Source: RI-92 sp040235555
Lineage (GTDB): Bacteria; Pseudomonadota; Gammaproteobacteria; UBA6429; Thiohalophilaceae
Assembly (NCBI GenBank): GCA_040235555.1
Contig: JBECKZ010000175.1
Location: 1-64,000 of the forward strand
Direction: 5' to 3'
DNA length: 64,000 nt
In this document: in pieces, positions 22,160-30,811 of the stretch
How the letters are laid out: every line of letters starts with the position of its first letter
How positions within the stretch are numbered: the first letter of the stretch is position 1
Program-made: the position numbers and the translations under genes
The notes under the pieces: model-generated
Seen by the model: the letters and a program-made list of their open reading frames with translations, nothing else
What the model was told of the DNA's origin: nothing
Database searches by the model: none

Positions 22160-24742
22160 TCAGTTTTCCAGCTCGCTGCGTACATCATTTGCTGGTATTG
22201 CAGCAAGGGGTTTAGGTCTGCCAAGATAGTAACCCTGCCCACTGGTCAGGCCCAGTGAGCCAAGTATTTCCACCTGTTCTACCGTCTCCAGGCCCTCGGC
22301 AATAACCTCGATCTGGAGGCTTTCCGCCATCATCACGATAGCCTTGAGTAAGGCGATACTATTGTCTGCCGCTGTCATGTCTGCAATGAAACTCCGGTCG
22401 ATTTTTAGCACATCCACCGGAAAGATTCGCAAGTAACTCAACGATGAATAGCCTGTGCCAAAATCGTCAATTGCAATACGACAACCTGTATTGCGTAAAG
22501 CATGCAGTACCTGCAGTGCTGTCTGGGTATCTTCCATCAGTTGAGATTCCGTGATCTCGAGAACCAATTGTTGCGGCAACATTGCCTCTTCTTGCAGGAT
22601 ACGCTGAAAGTTAGGGATAAAATCCTTATCGTGAAACTGATAGCCTGACACATTTACTGAAAGTGAAATTTCCGACCCGACCGAAGTCTGGAGAGTTTTG
22701 AAAGAACGGCAGGCGTGGCGCAAGACCCAATAACCAAGCTGGACAATGGTACCTGTAGACTCAGCGACGGGGATAAACTCGGCGGGCGAGATCCAGCCGA
22801 GTTTTGCATGCTGCCAGCGCACCAATGACTCAAACCCAACAACTTCCCTATCTGTCAGTTTAACAATCGGCTGATAGACAAGACTAAAGTTATCTTCCAG
22901 AAGTGCATCATGCAAATTATTGGCGAGAATCAATTGATTGTGCGCCATCGCAGCCATCGAGGCCTGATAAAACCGATAACAGTTACGTCCTGATGCCTTG
23001 GCATGATACATTGCCGTATCTGCAGCCCGTAACAAATCATCAATCGCTTCATCAGCCATCGGAAACATCACGATACCCACGCTTGCCGTGATATACATTT
23101 TATTTCGCTCTATCTCGAATGGAACAGAAAATTCCTTGAGAATTTTCTCGGCCACCTCTTCAACTACGACAATATGTTTGATGTTCTCCAACAATACCGT
23201 AAATTCATCACCGCCGAGACGTGCTACCGTATCGGCAGAGCGGATTGCGTTGTGAAAACGCTGCGCAGCAGACTGTAACAAAATATCGCCGGCAAAATGT
23301 CCCAAGCTGTCGTTGATATTCTTGAACTGATCCAGATCGATCATCAGCAAGGCCAACAGATTATTGTCGCGTTGGGCCCGATCGATCGCATGTTCCAACC
23401 GATCAAGAAACAAGGCGCGATTCGGCAACCCGGTCAGGGTATCGTGATATGCAAGGTAATCCAGGCGCTTTTCAAGTTCCTGGCGTGCGGTAATATCTTC
23501 GCCCACGCTGAGTGTACCGTCGAACTCACCACGTTCATCCACGACGCGTGCGTTAAACCAGGCTATCACACGCTCCTCACCGCCCCTGGTCAGGATCGGA
23601 TTGAGGTGCTGGTTGGTTGATTTGCCATCGTTTAATGACTCGAACACATTACGTAACTGCGTTTCTGTCCCTTGTGGCAAAAATTCCCTAAACCAGTCCT
23701 TACCAAGGATTTCAGATGCCGAAAAACCGGTTACCTGAGTAAAGAATGGATTCACATAACTGACACATCCATTCCTATCCAGACCAACGCCAAGCAGGTT
23801 CACCTGCTCGAGTAAGGTGCGCCAGCGTGCCTCGCTCGCTGCCAACTGCGCAGTCTTTGTTTTAACTGCAACAGACAGGCGACGGCTTTCGGTAAAACTG
23901 CGATTGACAATAAACAATAGGGACAACAGCAAGGCACCGCCAATCAACCAGATATACGACACATTACCGTTATCTGTATCAGCCTCATTTGCATCCAGCC
24001 ATACTCGGGTCTGCCACTTCGAATTACCAACCATGATATTGAAGTTATTAGTCAGTTCAGGAGGTTTAACAGTTCCCCAGATATGTTTGCCTTTACCATC
24101 AGCCAGTGAGATATGCACGTCCTTGTCAAGATCCTGCCTTACCAGTTGCAACATCTTATCAATTTCGATAACGCCTTGAACCAGCCCGAGAAACTCATTG
24201 CCACGATAAAGTGGGACACGCGCGATCGTAGAAAGATGCCCCTGCACGGTAACTGCAGGTGGATTCATGGTCATGCGTTTTTCACGTATTGCCTTCTCAA
24301 CATAGGGTGCGGCAGGCCTGATTTTGAGATCGAGGCCAATTGCCTTTTCATTTCCTGCCAGGGGGAAAAAATGCCGTATTACCCGATTGGCATCGACAAA
24401 GGCAAAGCCACCAACGGCCGGTGTGTGTTGCAGCATCTTTTCTGCAAAACGATCGAAACTATCATAATCAGGTAGTCTGGGACCTGCCAGCATGAAAGCA
24501 TGCATGCTCTCCACAGTATTTAACGGGATCTGGATAACTGTATTCAATCGCGACTGAACAAGGCGGGTTACCTTTTCCAGGTGAATTTTCTGCTGTTGTT
24601 GCTGTGCCAGATGCGCCGCGCGATCCGCTGAGATTAAAACGATCAGACCGATACCTAACAATAGTCCTAACGCTACCCAACGGTTTAACGTCATTAGGCT
24701 TGGTTTGACTGCGATATTGTTGCCAGTGGTGCTTCCCATCAT
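22160..24742 (-). CDS. CHASE-PAS-GGDEF-EAL cyclic-di-GMP signalling protein
   Basis: 860 residues. Membrane helix about 22-42; periplasmic CHASE-type sensor about 60-240 (FAFVDANRVIRHFFPLAGNE); second helix about 268-286; PAS about 305-420; GGDEF about 430-590; EAL about 600-855. The diguanylate cyclase site is intact (ARLGGDEF). The phosphodiesterase domain carries ESL in FESLVRW in place of EAL, but the other catalytic segments are kept: LEITES, DDFGTGYSS, LKIDRSFI and AEGLET. Either activity is therefore possible. It responds to a periplasmic signal and alters cyclic-di-GMP, which governs attachment and motility. It stands alone. Confidence 0.92.
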   Translation of the reverse strand: MMGSTTGNNIAVKPSLMTLNRWVALGLLLGIGLIVLISADRAAHLAQQQQQKIHLEKVTRLVQSRLNTVIQIPLNTVESMHAFMLAGPRLPDYDSFDRFAEKMLQHTPAVGGFAFVDANRVIRHFFPLAGNEKAIGLDLKIRPAAPYVEKAIREKRMTMNPPAVTVQGHLSTIARVPLYRGNEFLGLVQGVIEIDKMLQLVRQDLDKDVHISLADGKGKHIWGTVKPPELTNNFNIMVGNSKWQTRVWLDANEADTDNGNVSYIWLIGGALLLSLLFIVNRSFTESRRLSVAVKTKTAQLAASEARWRTLLEQVNLLGVGLDRNGCVSYVNPFFTQVTGFSASEILGKDWFREFLPQGTETQLRNVFESLNDGKSTNQHLNPILTRGGEERVIAWFNARVVDERGEFDGTLSVGEDITARQELEKRLDYLAYHDTLTGLPNRALFLDRLEHAIDRAQRDNNLLALLMIDLDQFKNINDSLGHFAGDILLQSAAQRFHNAIRSADTVARLGGDEFTVLLENIKHIVVVEEVAEKILKEFSVPFEIERNKMYITASVGIVMFPMADEAIDDLLRAADTAMYHAKASGRNCYRFYQASMAAMAHNQLILANNLHDALLEDNFSLVYQPIVKLTDREVVGFESLVRWQHAKLGWISPAEFIPVAESTGTIVQLGYWVLRHACRSFKTLQTSVGSEISLSVNVSGYQFHDKDFIPNFQRILQEEAMLPQQLVLEITESQLMEDTQTALQVLHALRNTGCRIAIDDFGTGYSSLSYLRIFPVDVLKIDRSFIADMTAADNSIALLKAIVMMAESLQIEVIAEGLETVEQVEILGSLGLTSGQGYYLGRPKPLAAIPANDVRSELEN

Positions 24743-24906
24743 GACGGGGTGAAATGTCCTTGCGCAATTCTGTTATATATTTATAGATAGAGCGACTACC
24801 ACTACGAAACACAATCCAGAATAACACGAAGCAATTAGCCATGCGATTTATTAGCAGCAATTACCTCAAAAACATTAAGTTTATTTAATCTATCGCAGGT
24901 TCCGTG

Positions 24907-25542
24907 TCAGGGATAACGCAACGATTTCCAGCGCCAGAGATATTTACAGACGATTCCCCGGTACGGGCGCCAGTGCTCGGCAATCCGCAGCATCGATTGT
25001 TTCAGTGCTCTGCCGCTATGTTTGATCCCATATAATTGTTGCATGGCATTTTGAATACCAACGTCATTCACCGAAAATACATCTTTACGATTGAAGGCAA
25101 AAATCAGCAACATCTCGACCGTCCAGCGACCTACCCCGTGTATCTGCGTGAGGTGCGAGATAATCTGCTCGTCCGTATATTTTGTCAGGGTCGGATAATG
25201 CATCCCCGGTTCGAGTGCAAACTGTGCGATAGCCTTGAGATAATCCACCTTCTGGCGTGACAGACCGGCAGCCTGCAATCGTGCCACCGGCATGCGCCGT
25301 AACAACGTCGGCTCAGGATACTTTTCCGGAAACAGGGCCAACACTCGTGCATGAATCGTATCGGCAGCCTTGACCGAGAGTTGTTGCGCAATAATGGAAT
25401 GCAACAGGGTTGCATATATATCCTGGTTGCGTCGGGCAACCGGAAAGGCAATTTGCGATATGAGTGGATGTAACTTGCGATCCTGCTGAATGAGGTATTG
25501 CTTAATTTCTTCGTAACGACGTGGTGGCATCGTATAGTTCAT
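24907..25542 (-). CDS. DNA-3-methyladenine glycosylase II (AlkA-like)
   Basis: 211 residues. It is an HhH-GPD glycosylase: the first helices LLHSIIAQQLSVKAADTIHA, then the helix-hairpin-helix LTQIHGVGRWTVEMLLIFA, then the catalytic aspartate in VFSVNDVGIQNAM. It excises alkylated purines from DNA to start base-excision repair. It lacks the N-terminal domain of E. coli AlkA, so it belongs to the short form. No iron-sulfur cysteine loop is present, which excludes EndoIII/MutY. It lies upstream of the GGDEF-EAL gene on the same strand but with a 165-base gap. Confidence 0.88.
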   Translation of the reverse strand: MNYTMPPRRYEEIKQYLIQQDRKLHPLISQIAFPVARRNQDIYATLLHSIIAQQLSVKAADTIHARVLALFPEKYPEPTLLRRMPVARLQAAGLSRQKVDYLKAIAQFALEPGMHYPTLTKYTDEQIISHLTQIHGVGRWTVEMLLIFAFNRKDVFSVNDVGIQNAMQQLYGIKHSGRALKQSMLRIAEHWRPYRGIVCKYLWRWKSLRYP

Positions 25543-25633
25543 CCGCAGCGATGGACCAGGGCCTATTCTGTGCGATTACCATGGCCGTTGCCAATAGCCA
25601 TTCATCGCGACATATGTGAGGGATGCGAGCCCG

Positions 25634-26005
25634 TCACTCGACCGCGGTTTGCGCCAGGGTACGCGCCGCCACCGTTTCCCGGATAGGCCGTATTGGCCGT
25701 ACTTCAATACTACCCGCACGGGCCGGCGGGATCCTGGCGGCAATAGCAATGGCCTCATCCAGATCCTTCGCCTCAATCAGGTAAAAGCCAGTAAGTTGCT
25801 CCTTGGTTTCAGCGAAAGGACCATCGGTGATATGTGTCTTGCCATCACGGACCCGCACCGTGGTGGCAGTCTGCACCGGTTGGAGGGCCTCTGAGGCCAG
25901 ACAATGTCCGCTGTCGCGGATAGTTGCATCATAGGCCACACAATCTTCATCGGGCAGGCTATCCAGCTGATGTTCATCGAGGTAGACCAGGCAAAGATAT
26001 TTCAT
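25634..26005 (-). CDS. YCII-related DGPF-domain protein
   Basis: 123 residues. It has the defining motif TDGPFAETKEQLTGFYLIEA near residue 60 and the opening MKYLCLVYLDE. DGPF proteins form a YciI-like dimeric ferredoxin fold of unknown chemistry and are a known companion of ECF42 sigma factors, one of which is encoded at 27168-28424 on the same strand. Four genes (sigma factor, VOC, VOC, DGPF) run leftward with gaps of roughly 40-115 bases, consistent with one transcriptional unit. Confidence 0.88.
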   Translation of the reverse strand: MKYLCLVYLDEHQLDSLPDEDCVAYDATIRDSGHCLASEALQPVQTATTVRVRDGKTHITDGPFAETKEQLTGFYLIEAKDLDEAIAIAARIPPARAGSIEVRPIRPIRETVAARTLAQTAVE

Positions 26006-26042
26006 GCTTCACTCCATATCGATTTGTTTGGATACTGCAGTA

Positions 26043-26549
26043 TTATTCTCGCCCATCATCCCGTTGATCATAGACATGTTGTAACTCAGCGATATCAATC
26101 TTTTTCATCTGCAGGAGGGCGCGCATGACTCGCGAGGACTTTTGCCTATTCTTATCACTCAATAATGTGCTTACCACGGAGGGGACTACCTGCCATGACA
26201 CACCATACTTGTCCTTGAGCCAGCCACACTGTTGCGCCGTTTCGTCACCACCTTCAGTCAAGCGTTGCCAGTAATAATCCACCTCCGCCTGGGTTTCGCA
26301 TTGCACCTGCAAGGAGATGGCCTCGTTGAAGTTAAATTTCGGCCCACCGTTTAAGGCCGTAAATTGCTGACCCGCGAGTTCGAATTCTACCGTCATGATC
26401 GAACCTTCTGGTTGCCCATGGATCTCCTGACCCTCGCTACCGTAATAGCTAATCTTAAGGAGCCGTGCATCTTTGAAAATTGCAGTGTAAAACCGGACCG
26501 CGTCCTCGGCCTGATTATCAAACCACAGACAGGGAGTGATGTGTTGCAT
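26043..26549 (-). CDS. VOC-family protein (PhnB/3-dmu-9_3-mt type)
   Basis: 168 residues. It has the beta-alpha-beta-beta-beta fold of the vicinal oxygen chelate superfamily: PCLWFDNQAEDAVRFYTAIF at the start, then SIMTVEFELAGQQFTALNGG, and CGWLKDKYGVSWQVVPSV. The MQHITPCLWFD opening and W-P-V pattern match the 3-demethylubiquinone-9 3-methyltransferase domain family, which is misnamed and has no proven methyltransferase activity. An additional C-terminal helical tail of about 35 residues follows. It lies in the ECF42 module. Confidence 0.85.
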   Translation of the reverse strand: MQHITPCLWFDNQAEDAVRFYTAIFKDARLLKISYYGSEGQEIHGQPEGSIMTVEFELAGQQFTALNGGPKFNFNEAISLQVQCETQAEVDYYWQRLTEGGDETAQQCGWLKDKYGVSWQVVPSVVSTLLSDKNRQKSSRVMRALLQMKKIDIAELQHVYDQRDDGRE

Positions 26550-26643
26550 GCGGGTTTATCCTTATTGATGGCAGGCTTGGCGGCTCAGTCAGATGCCATC
26601 ATTTCACGAAAAACATTGCACGGCCTCACTTGAAGACGATACC

Positions 26644-27054
26644 TCATGCCATGACAATGACCATCCAGCCTAACCCGAACCGATCTTTTAGCATCCCGAA
26701 GCAGGGGGAAAAAAACGTTTTGCCCAATGGCATACGCACTTCCCCACCTTCGGCCAGCGCGGCAAACAAGGTTTTGGCCTCGGCTTCGCTGGCTGCAGAA
26801 ATGGATAACGAGAATCCCTGGAACGCCGCCTGGCCCGAACACATGCCATCAGAGACCATCACGACAGACTCACCGATACGCACATTAGCATGCATGATTT
26901 TGTCCTCGCTCCCCGCGGGAAGCATACCGGGTGGGTGTGGTTCCGGGCTGTCCTTGTACCGCATCAACATCGTGACTTCTGCATCCAGGGCCTGACGGTA
27001 AAACGCCAGTGCCTCCTCGCAGCGACCTTCGAAAAACAGATAGGGTTCAATCAT
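26644..27054 (-). CDS. VOC-family protein (PhnB-like glyoxalase fold)
   Basis: 136 residues. The opening IEPYLFFEGRCEEALAFYRQ, a middle NVRIGESVVMVSDGM and an end FGMLKDRFGLGWMVIV are typical of PhnB-like VOC proteins, which often have no assigned reaction. It is the gene nearest the sigma factor, 113 bases away. Two VOC paralogues plus a DGPF protein suggest small-molecule handling under control of the sigma factor. Confidence 0.85.
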   Translation of the reverse strand: MIEPYLFFEGRCEEALAFYRQALDAEVTMLMRYKDSPEPHPPGMLPAGSEDKIMHANVRIGESVVMVSDGMCSGQAAFQGFSLSISAASEAEAKTLFAALAEGGEVRMPLGKTFFSPCFGMLKDRFGLGWMVIVMA

Positions 27055-27167
27055 CGTAGCCTCTCCTTAAAATATATGAGATATATGAGCAAGTGCCTCA
27101 ATCACCGCTCATTCAGCCTATAGTCGAATTCCACCACCTGAGATCGACAACCAGTGACATCATTTTT

Positions 27168-28424
27168 TTACACTGTCGCATTGTCCAGTTCACACAGTCG
27201 CCGTTGCAAAAAACGCCGTTCCGGTTCCTGCCGGCTTAGGGCCAGCGCACACTCGTAGGCGGTACGCGCTGTGGCGTGTTTACCCAGGCGACGGTATAAA
27301 TCCGCGCGTGCTGCATGGGCCAATCCATATTCCGTCAGTTCCCCAGATGCCAGACGATCGATAATCGCGAGGCCCGCAGCGGGGCCATCCCGCATCGCCA
27401 GCGCCACGGCACGATTCAACTCCACCACGGGGGATGGAGCGACACGCTGCAACACATCGTACAGGCCCACGATTTGAGGCCAGTCGGTTTCGTCCGCGCT
27501 GGCTGCCTCGGCATGCACGGCAGCAATCGCCGCTTGCAGTGTATAGGGCCCAAAGCGGCGTGTATGTAAGGCCTGTTCCACCAGGGCAATCCCTTCGGCG
27601 ATCAGCGCATGATTCCAGCGTGAGCGATCCTGTTCATCTAACAGGATAAGATCACCGGATTCCGTACTGCGTGCCTCACGGCGAGACTCATGCAACAACA
27701 TTAAGGCCAGCAAACCCATGGCTTCCGCCTCCGGTAACAGTTCGACCAGCAGACGACCCAGACGGATTGCCTCGTAAGTCAGGTCGGCACGCGTTACTGA
27801 TTCCCCTGAGGATGCAGAATATCCTTCATTGAACACCAAGTAGATTACCTGCAGGACCACTTCAAGGCGTGGCGGCAATTCTGAATATGCGGGAACTGCA
27901 TATGGTATACGTGCGTCGCGGATCTTAGCCTTGGCACGCACGATGCGCTGTGCCAGTGTCGGTGCACGCATCAAAAAGGCATGGGCGATTTCTTCTGTGG
28001 TTAGATCGCATACCTCGCGCAAGGTCAAGGCCACCTGGGCCTCGGCGGCCAGGGCGGGGTGACAACAGGTAAAAATCAAGCGCAGTCGATCATCTGCGAC
28101 ACTCTCTTCACCAATTTCGCTTGCGTCGGGCTCGGCCGCCAGCGAATCGATCATGGCATCCAGCGAATCGAAGCGACTTTGCCGACGTATCCGATCAATC
28201 GCCTTGAAGCGACCTGCCGACACCAGCCAGGCTCGCGGATTGGTGGGAATACCATCCTGTGGCCATTGTTCCAGGGCTGCACGAAAGGCATCGTGCAATG
28301 CCTCTTCCGCCAGGTCAAAATCTCCACCTAACAGGCGAATCAGGGTCGCTAGCACTCGGCGTGATTCTTCACGATAAATGCGTTCAATCTGTTCCAGACT
28401 TTGTTCGCTGGAAGCATCTGACAT
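27168..28424 (-). CDS. ECF42-type RNA polymerase sigma factor (SigJ-like, with C-terminal extension)
   Basis: 418 residues. Region 2: EEALHDAFRAALEQWPQDGI, then NPRAWLVSAGRFKAIDRIRR. Region 4: LTLREVCDLTTEEIAHAFLM. After about residue 190 comes a long helical extension (LVFNEGYSASSGESV, then VELNRAVALAMRDGPAAGL) of the DUF6596/TPR-like type that defines ECF42. This extension replaces a classic anti-sigma factor in control of the group (known for ECF42). Linked DGPF and VOC genes downstream are the typical targets. Stimulus unknown. Confidence 0.9.
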   Translation of the reverse strand: MSDASSEQSLEQIERIYREESRRVLATLIRLLGGDFDLAEEALHDAFRAALEQWPQDGIPTNPRAWLVSAGRFKAIDRIRRQSRFDSLDAMIDSLAAEPDASEIGEESVADDRLRLIFTCCHPALAAEAQVALTLREVCDLTTEEIAHAFLMRAPTLAQRIVRAKAKIRDARIPYAVPAYSELPPRLEVVLQVIYLVFNEGYSASSGESVTRADLTYEAIRLGRLLVELLPEAEAMGLLALMLLHESRREARSTESGDLILLDEQDRSRWNHALIAEGIALVEQALHTRRFGPYTLQAAIAAVHAEAASADETDWPQIVGLYDVLQRVAPSPVVELNRAVALAMRDGPAAGLAIIDRLASGELTEYGLAHAARADLYRRLGKHATARTAYECALALSRQEPERRFLQRRLCELDNATV

Positions 28425-28441
28425 ACACAGTGTCTCCGTAG

Positions 28442-28549
28442 CTAACTTTGTTCATCAAATTCGGCGAGGCACACAACTTGATCCCAACCTACACGTTCAC
28501 CCGGGTGTACCAGCGGATGTTTGGCCATCATCTTGTTAGCCTCGATCAT
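28442..28549 (-). CDS. possible small protein upstream of the sigma factor (uncertain)
   Basis: A 35-codon frame from ATG 28549, beginning MIEANKMMAKHPLVHPGERV and ending VVCLAEFDEQS, stopping 17 bases before the sigma-factor gene on the same strand. Its composition looks protein-like and could be a leader peptide or the last piece of a lost gene. There is no clear ribosome-binding site. Low confidence. Confidence 0.22.
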   Translation of the reverse strand: MIEANKMMAKHPLVHPGERVGWDQVVCLAEFDEQS

Positions 28550-28910
28550 AATTTATGGCCTGCTCAATTCCCTAATTTCCATGACCAGATCTGAATCGTA
28601 CAAGCACCTCCCTCTCGCAGGCAGACAGGTCATCGAATTCGGCTTCGTTTTAATACGCAAAATACAACAGGTATTTACAAATAACTTCTGACGCGTTGTA
28701 CGTGATATCCAATAATCGAATGGCGAAGACCAGATTCGACAATGTGACAATCTGAATTGCCATTCCGCGTATAGCAGTTCAGAATACCCATGTAAGCTTA
28801 ATAATAGACGGAAAACCCGTGACTGGAGAAAGACAGCTTACAGAAGCTGAAGTGAGGAAAATCGTTTCGTGATCTGAGCACGTGCACTAAACTTTAATAC
28901 ACACCCTTAC

Positions 28911-28932
28911 CGGCCGGGCAAGTGCCCGACCG
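28911..28932 (-). terminator. hairpin after sodB
   Basis: Ten-base arms (CGGCCGGGCA and TGCCCGACCG) with one mismatch and a two-base loop, just past the sodB stop. No T run follows on the coding strand, so it may be a 3' end structure rather than an intrinsic terminator. Confidence 0.5.
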
Positions 28933-28963
28933 CTAAGACATTTCTGGTATGGCTGGCGCGTAA

Positions 28964-29569
28964 TTATGCCGCCAGTTTGCGACTGGCCTGCTTGAATTGT
29001 TCGTTGACGAATTTCCAGTTCACAACATGCCAGAAGGCTTTGACATAGTCCGGTCTAGCATTGCGATAATCTATATAATAAGCATGTTCCCAGACATCAC
29101 AGGTTAATAGCGGTGTCTGGCCATGGCGTAATGGTGTGTCGGCATCGTGCGTGGTGGTGATGGCCAATTTACCGTCTTGATCCATTACCAACCAGGTCCA
29201 GCCAGAACCGAAATGATTATTCGCTGTGGTCGAGAACTCCGTCTCAAAACTTTCCAATGAACGGAACCTGCGATTGATCACATCCAGCACCTCACCCTTA
29301 GGTTGTTCACCCGGCGGACACATGCATCGCCAATAGAAGGCATGGTTCCAGGCCTGAGCTGCATTGTTAAAAATCGGGCCAGTGGCCGTCATGATAATCT
29401 CTTCCAATGATTTGTCAGCAAATTCCGTATCCTTGATCCTGTCATTGAGTTTATTAACGTATGCCGCGTGATGCTTACCGTAGTGATATTCCAGCGTTTC
29501 CATGGAAATATAAGGTGCAAGTGCGTCCATTTCGTACGGGAGCGCCGGAAGTTTGTGCATATTTTCCAT
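28964..29569 (-). CDS. sodB: superoxide dismutase, iron type
   Basis: 201 residues. It converts superoxide to oxygen and peroxide in the cytoplasm. Metal ligands are His29, His76, Asp158 and His162 (the last two in CDVWEHAYYIDY). The motif FNNAAQAWNHAFYW is characteristic of iron-type enzymes, and manganese-type markers are absent. An AGGAGG sits eight bases before the ATG at 29569. It stands alone and is divergent from the ATPase remnant. Confidence 0.93.
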   Translation of the reverse strand: MENMHKLPALPYEMDALAPYISMETLEYHYGKHHAAYVNKLNDRIKDTEFADKSLEEIIMTATGPIFNNAAQAWNHAFYWRCMCPPGEQPKGEVLDVINRRFRSLESFETEFSTTANNHFGSGWTWLVMDQDGKLAITTTHDADTPLRHGQTPLLTCDVWEHAYYIDYRNARPDYVKAFWHVVNWKFVNEQFKQASRKLAA

Positions 29570-29801
29570 TGTGGTGCCTCCTTGTCGTTATTTAACTTAC
29601 ACTTGATGACGTGCTATGTGACAAGTCGTTGTGTGATTAGTTTTATCTGTCCGACAATTACCTGCGAGTTATTAAATAAACTGACATTATGTTTGTCATA
29701 ATTACAGATTATATATTCAAGTCTGTTGCAATAAATGGTGTAATAAAATAGACATGGTCACGAGTAAATTCATAAAGGATTTTAAATAGCCCAGCACACC
29801 G

Positions 29802-30113
29802 ATGACTTCAAAGGTAAATCCACTCAGGCAAGTGTATGGTTTTCTTATCACGCCGATTAGCTGGAAAGATACATTATGGATGTGGGCTTATGCACTATTG
29901 TGGTTTTTCATTGACAATACATCCAAACTCCTGGCTTACCGATTAGTCCACAATCATTCAACGATAACCGCGTGCTACTCCGGCCAGCGCGATAAAATAC
30001 CGGAAACACTGTGTGAACTATTCCTTCAGCTCGATTTTGTTACCGCTCTATTGAACCATCGCTGTGTCTACTGGTCACATTTGACACGACACGTCTCCAC
30101 AGGTAATGGATGA
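29802..30113 (+). pseudogene. remnant resembling the C-terminus of a P-type (proton) ATPase
   Basis: A 103-codon frame. VYGFLITPISWKDTLW followed by MWAYALLWFFIDNTSKLLAY resembles the last membrane helix and tail of plasma-membrane type proton P-ATPases, where a [TA]P[IL]xW...WxYAL.WF....VKLLAYR pattern is usual. The remaining sequence after YRLVHN is not family-like, and none of the catalytic parts (DKTGT, TGDGVNDAP) occurs nearby. I read it as a gene fragment, perhaps left after a deletion or transfer. It could be a small single-helix membrane protein instead. Confidence 0.45.
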
Positions 30114-30295
30114 TTAACATCGCATAGTTGCCGCGTGTAGCACGTTCACCACGATAGCTGACCCCACGCTACCGTGTGGCTGGTCTCGTCTTATTCCAAG
30201 CTGTCAGCGAACCGGCATACTCAGACAGGCATTTCATCGATTGGGCTTAACAACAATTTCCCGAAGTCATTTAAAAAGCAAAGCTAGGAGGAATC

Positions 30296-30715
30296 ATGAA
30301 GAAACAAATGCTCATTTCTTTCGTTTCGTTATTAGTTGCGTTGTTTGGTGTCAATGTCGCTTACGCAAACACCAATGCGCAAAAAGAAATTTCGACTGCA
30401 CTCACTCATGCCGGTTATGCCGAACAAGTCACGAATGTGGATAAAGTACATTTACACCTGCATCATGTCATTAATTGCCTGGTTGGTACCAAGGGCGTCG
30501 GTTTTGATGCCAAGGCGGGTGATCCCTGTATCGGTATGGGCGACGGCGCTATCAAGGATTTTAACTACAAGATGGCAGACAAGCTCAGACGCGATATGCT
30601 GAAGCAAGCTCTGGAAGACGCCAATTACGGACTAATGACCAACCGTCTTAAGATTGCACGTAATGCGGCAGATCTGGTTGCCAAGGATTTGAAAAAGGCC
30701 GAGGAAGATCTGTAA
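30296..30715 (+). CDS. small exported protein with His/Cys cluster, unknown function
   Basis: 139 residues, AGGAGG just before the ATG. The Sec signal peptide ends near VAYANTN. The mature part has VHLHLHHVINCLVGTKG followed by GDPCIGMGDGAI: four histidines in a six-residue run (HLHLHH) and two cysteines that may form a disulfide or, with the histidines, a metal site. The rest is helical and Lys-rich, ending in a coiled-coil-like stretch. I do not recognise a named family. It stands alone between the ATPase remnant and the GGDEF-EAL gene, with which it converges. Confidence 0.7.
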   Translation: MKKQMLISFVSLLVALFGVNVAYANTNAQKEISTALTHAGYAEQVTNVDKVHLHLHHVINCLVGTKGVGFDAKAGDPCIGMGDGAIKDFNYKMADKLRRDMLKQALEDANYGLMTNRLKIARNAADLVAKDLKKAEEDL

Positions 30716-30732
30716 CTCTTACTGGTTTGATT

Positions 30733-30785
30733 GCCGGACTGGTGACTGTCTTGCTTCTACAGATACCGGTCCGGCATGCCATGTC
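30733..30785. terminator. inverted repeat between convergent genes
   Basis: GCCGGACTGGT (30733-30743) and ACCGGTCCGGC (30775-30785) pair over 11 bases with one G-U wobble around a 31-base loop. Located between the ends of two convergent genes, so it may end transcripts from both sides. Confidence 0.4.
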
Positions 30786-30811
30786 TGACTTACTATTTAA
30801 GAAAATTCAGT

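Larger units (their letters stand above)
28425..28963. other. intergenic region between sodB and the ECF42 gene
   Basis: About 540 bases. Apart from a possible 35-residue frame at 28442-28549 and a hairpin after sodB, nothing coding is supported. It should hold the promoter of the sigma-factor operon. Confidence 0.5.
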
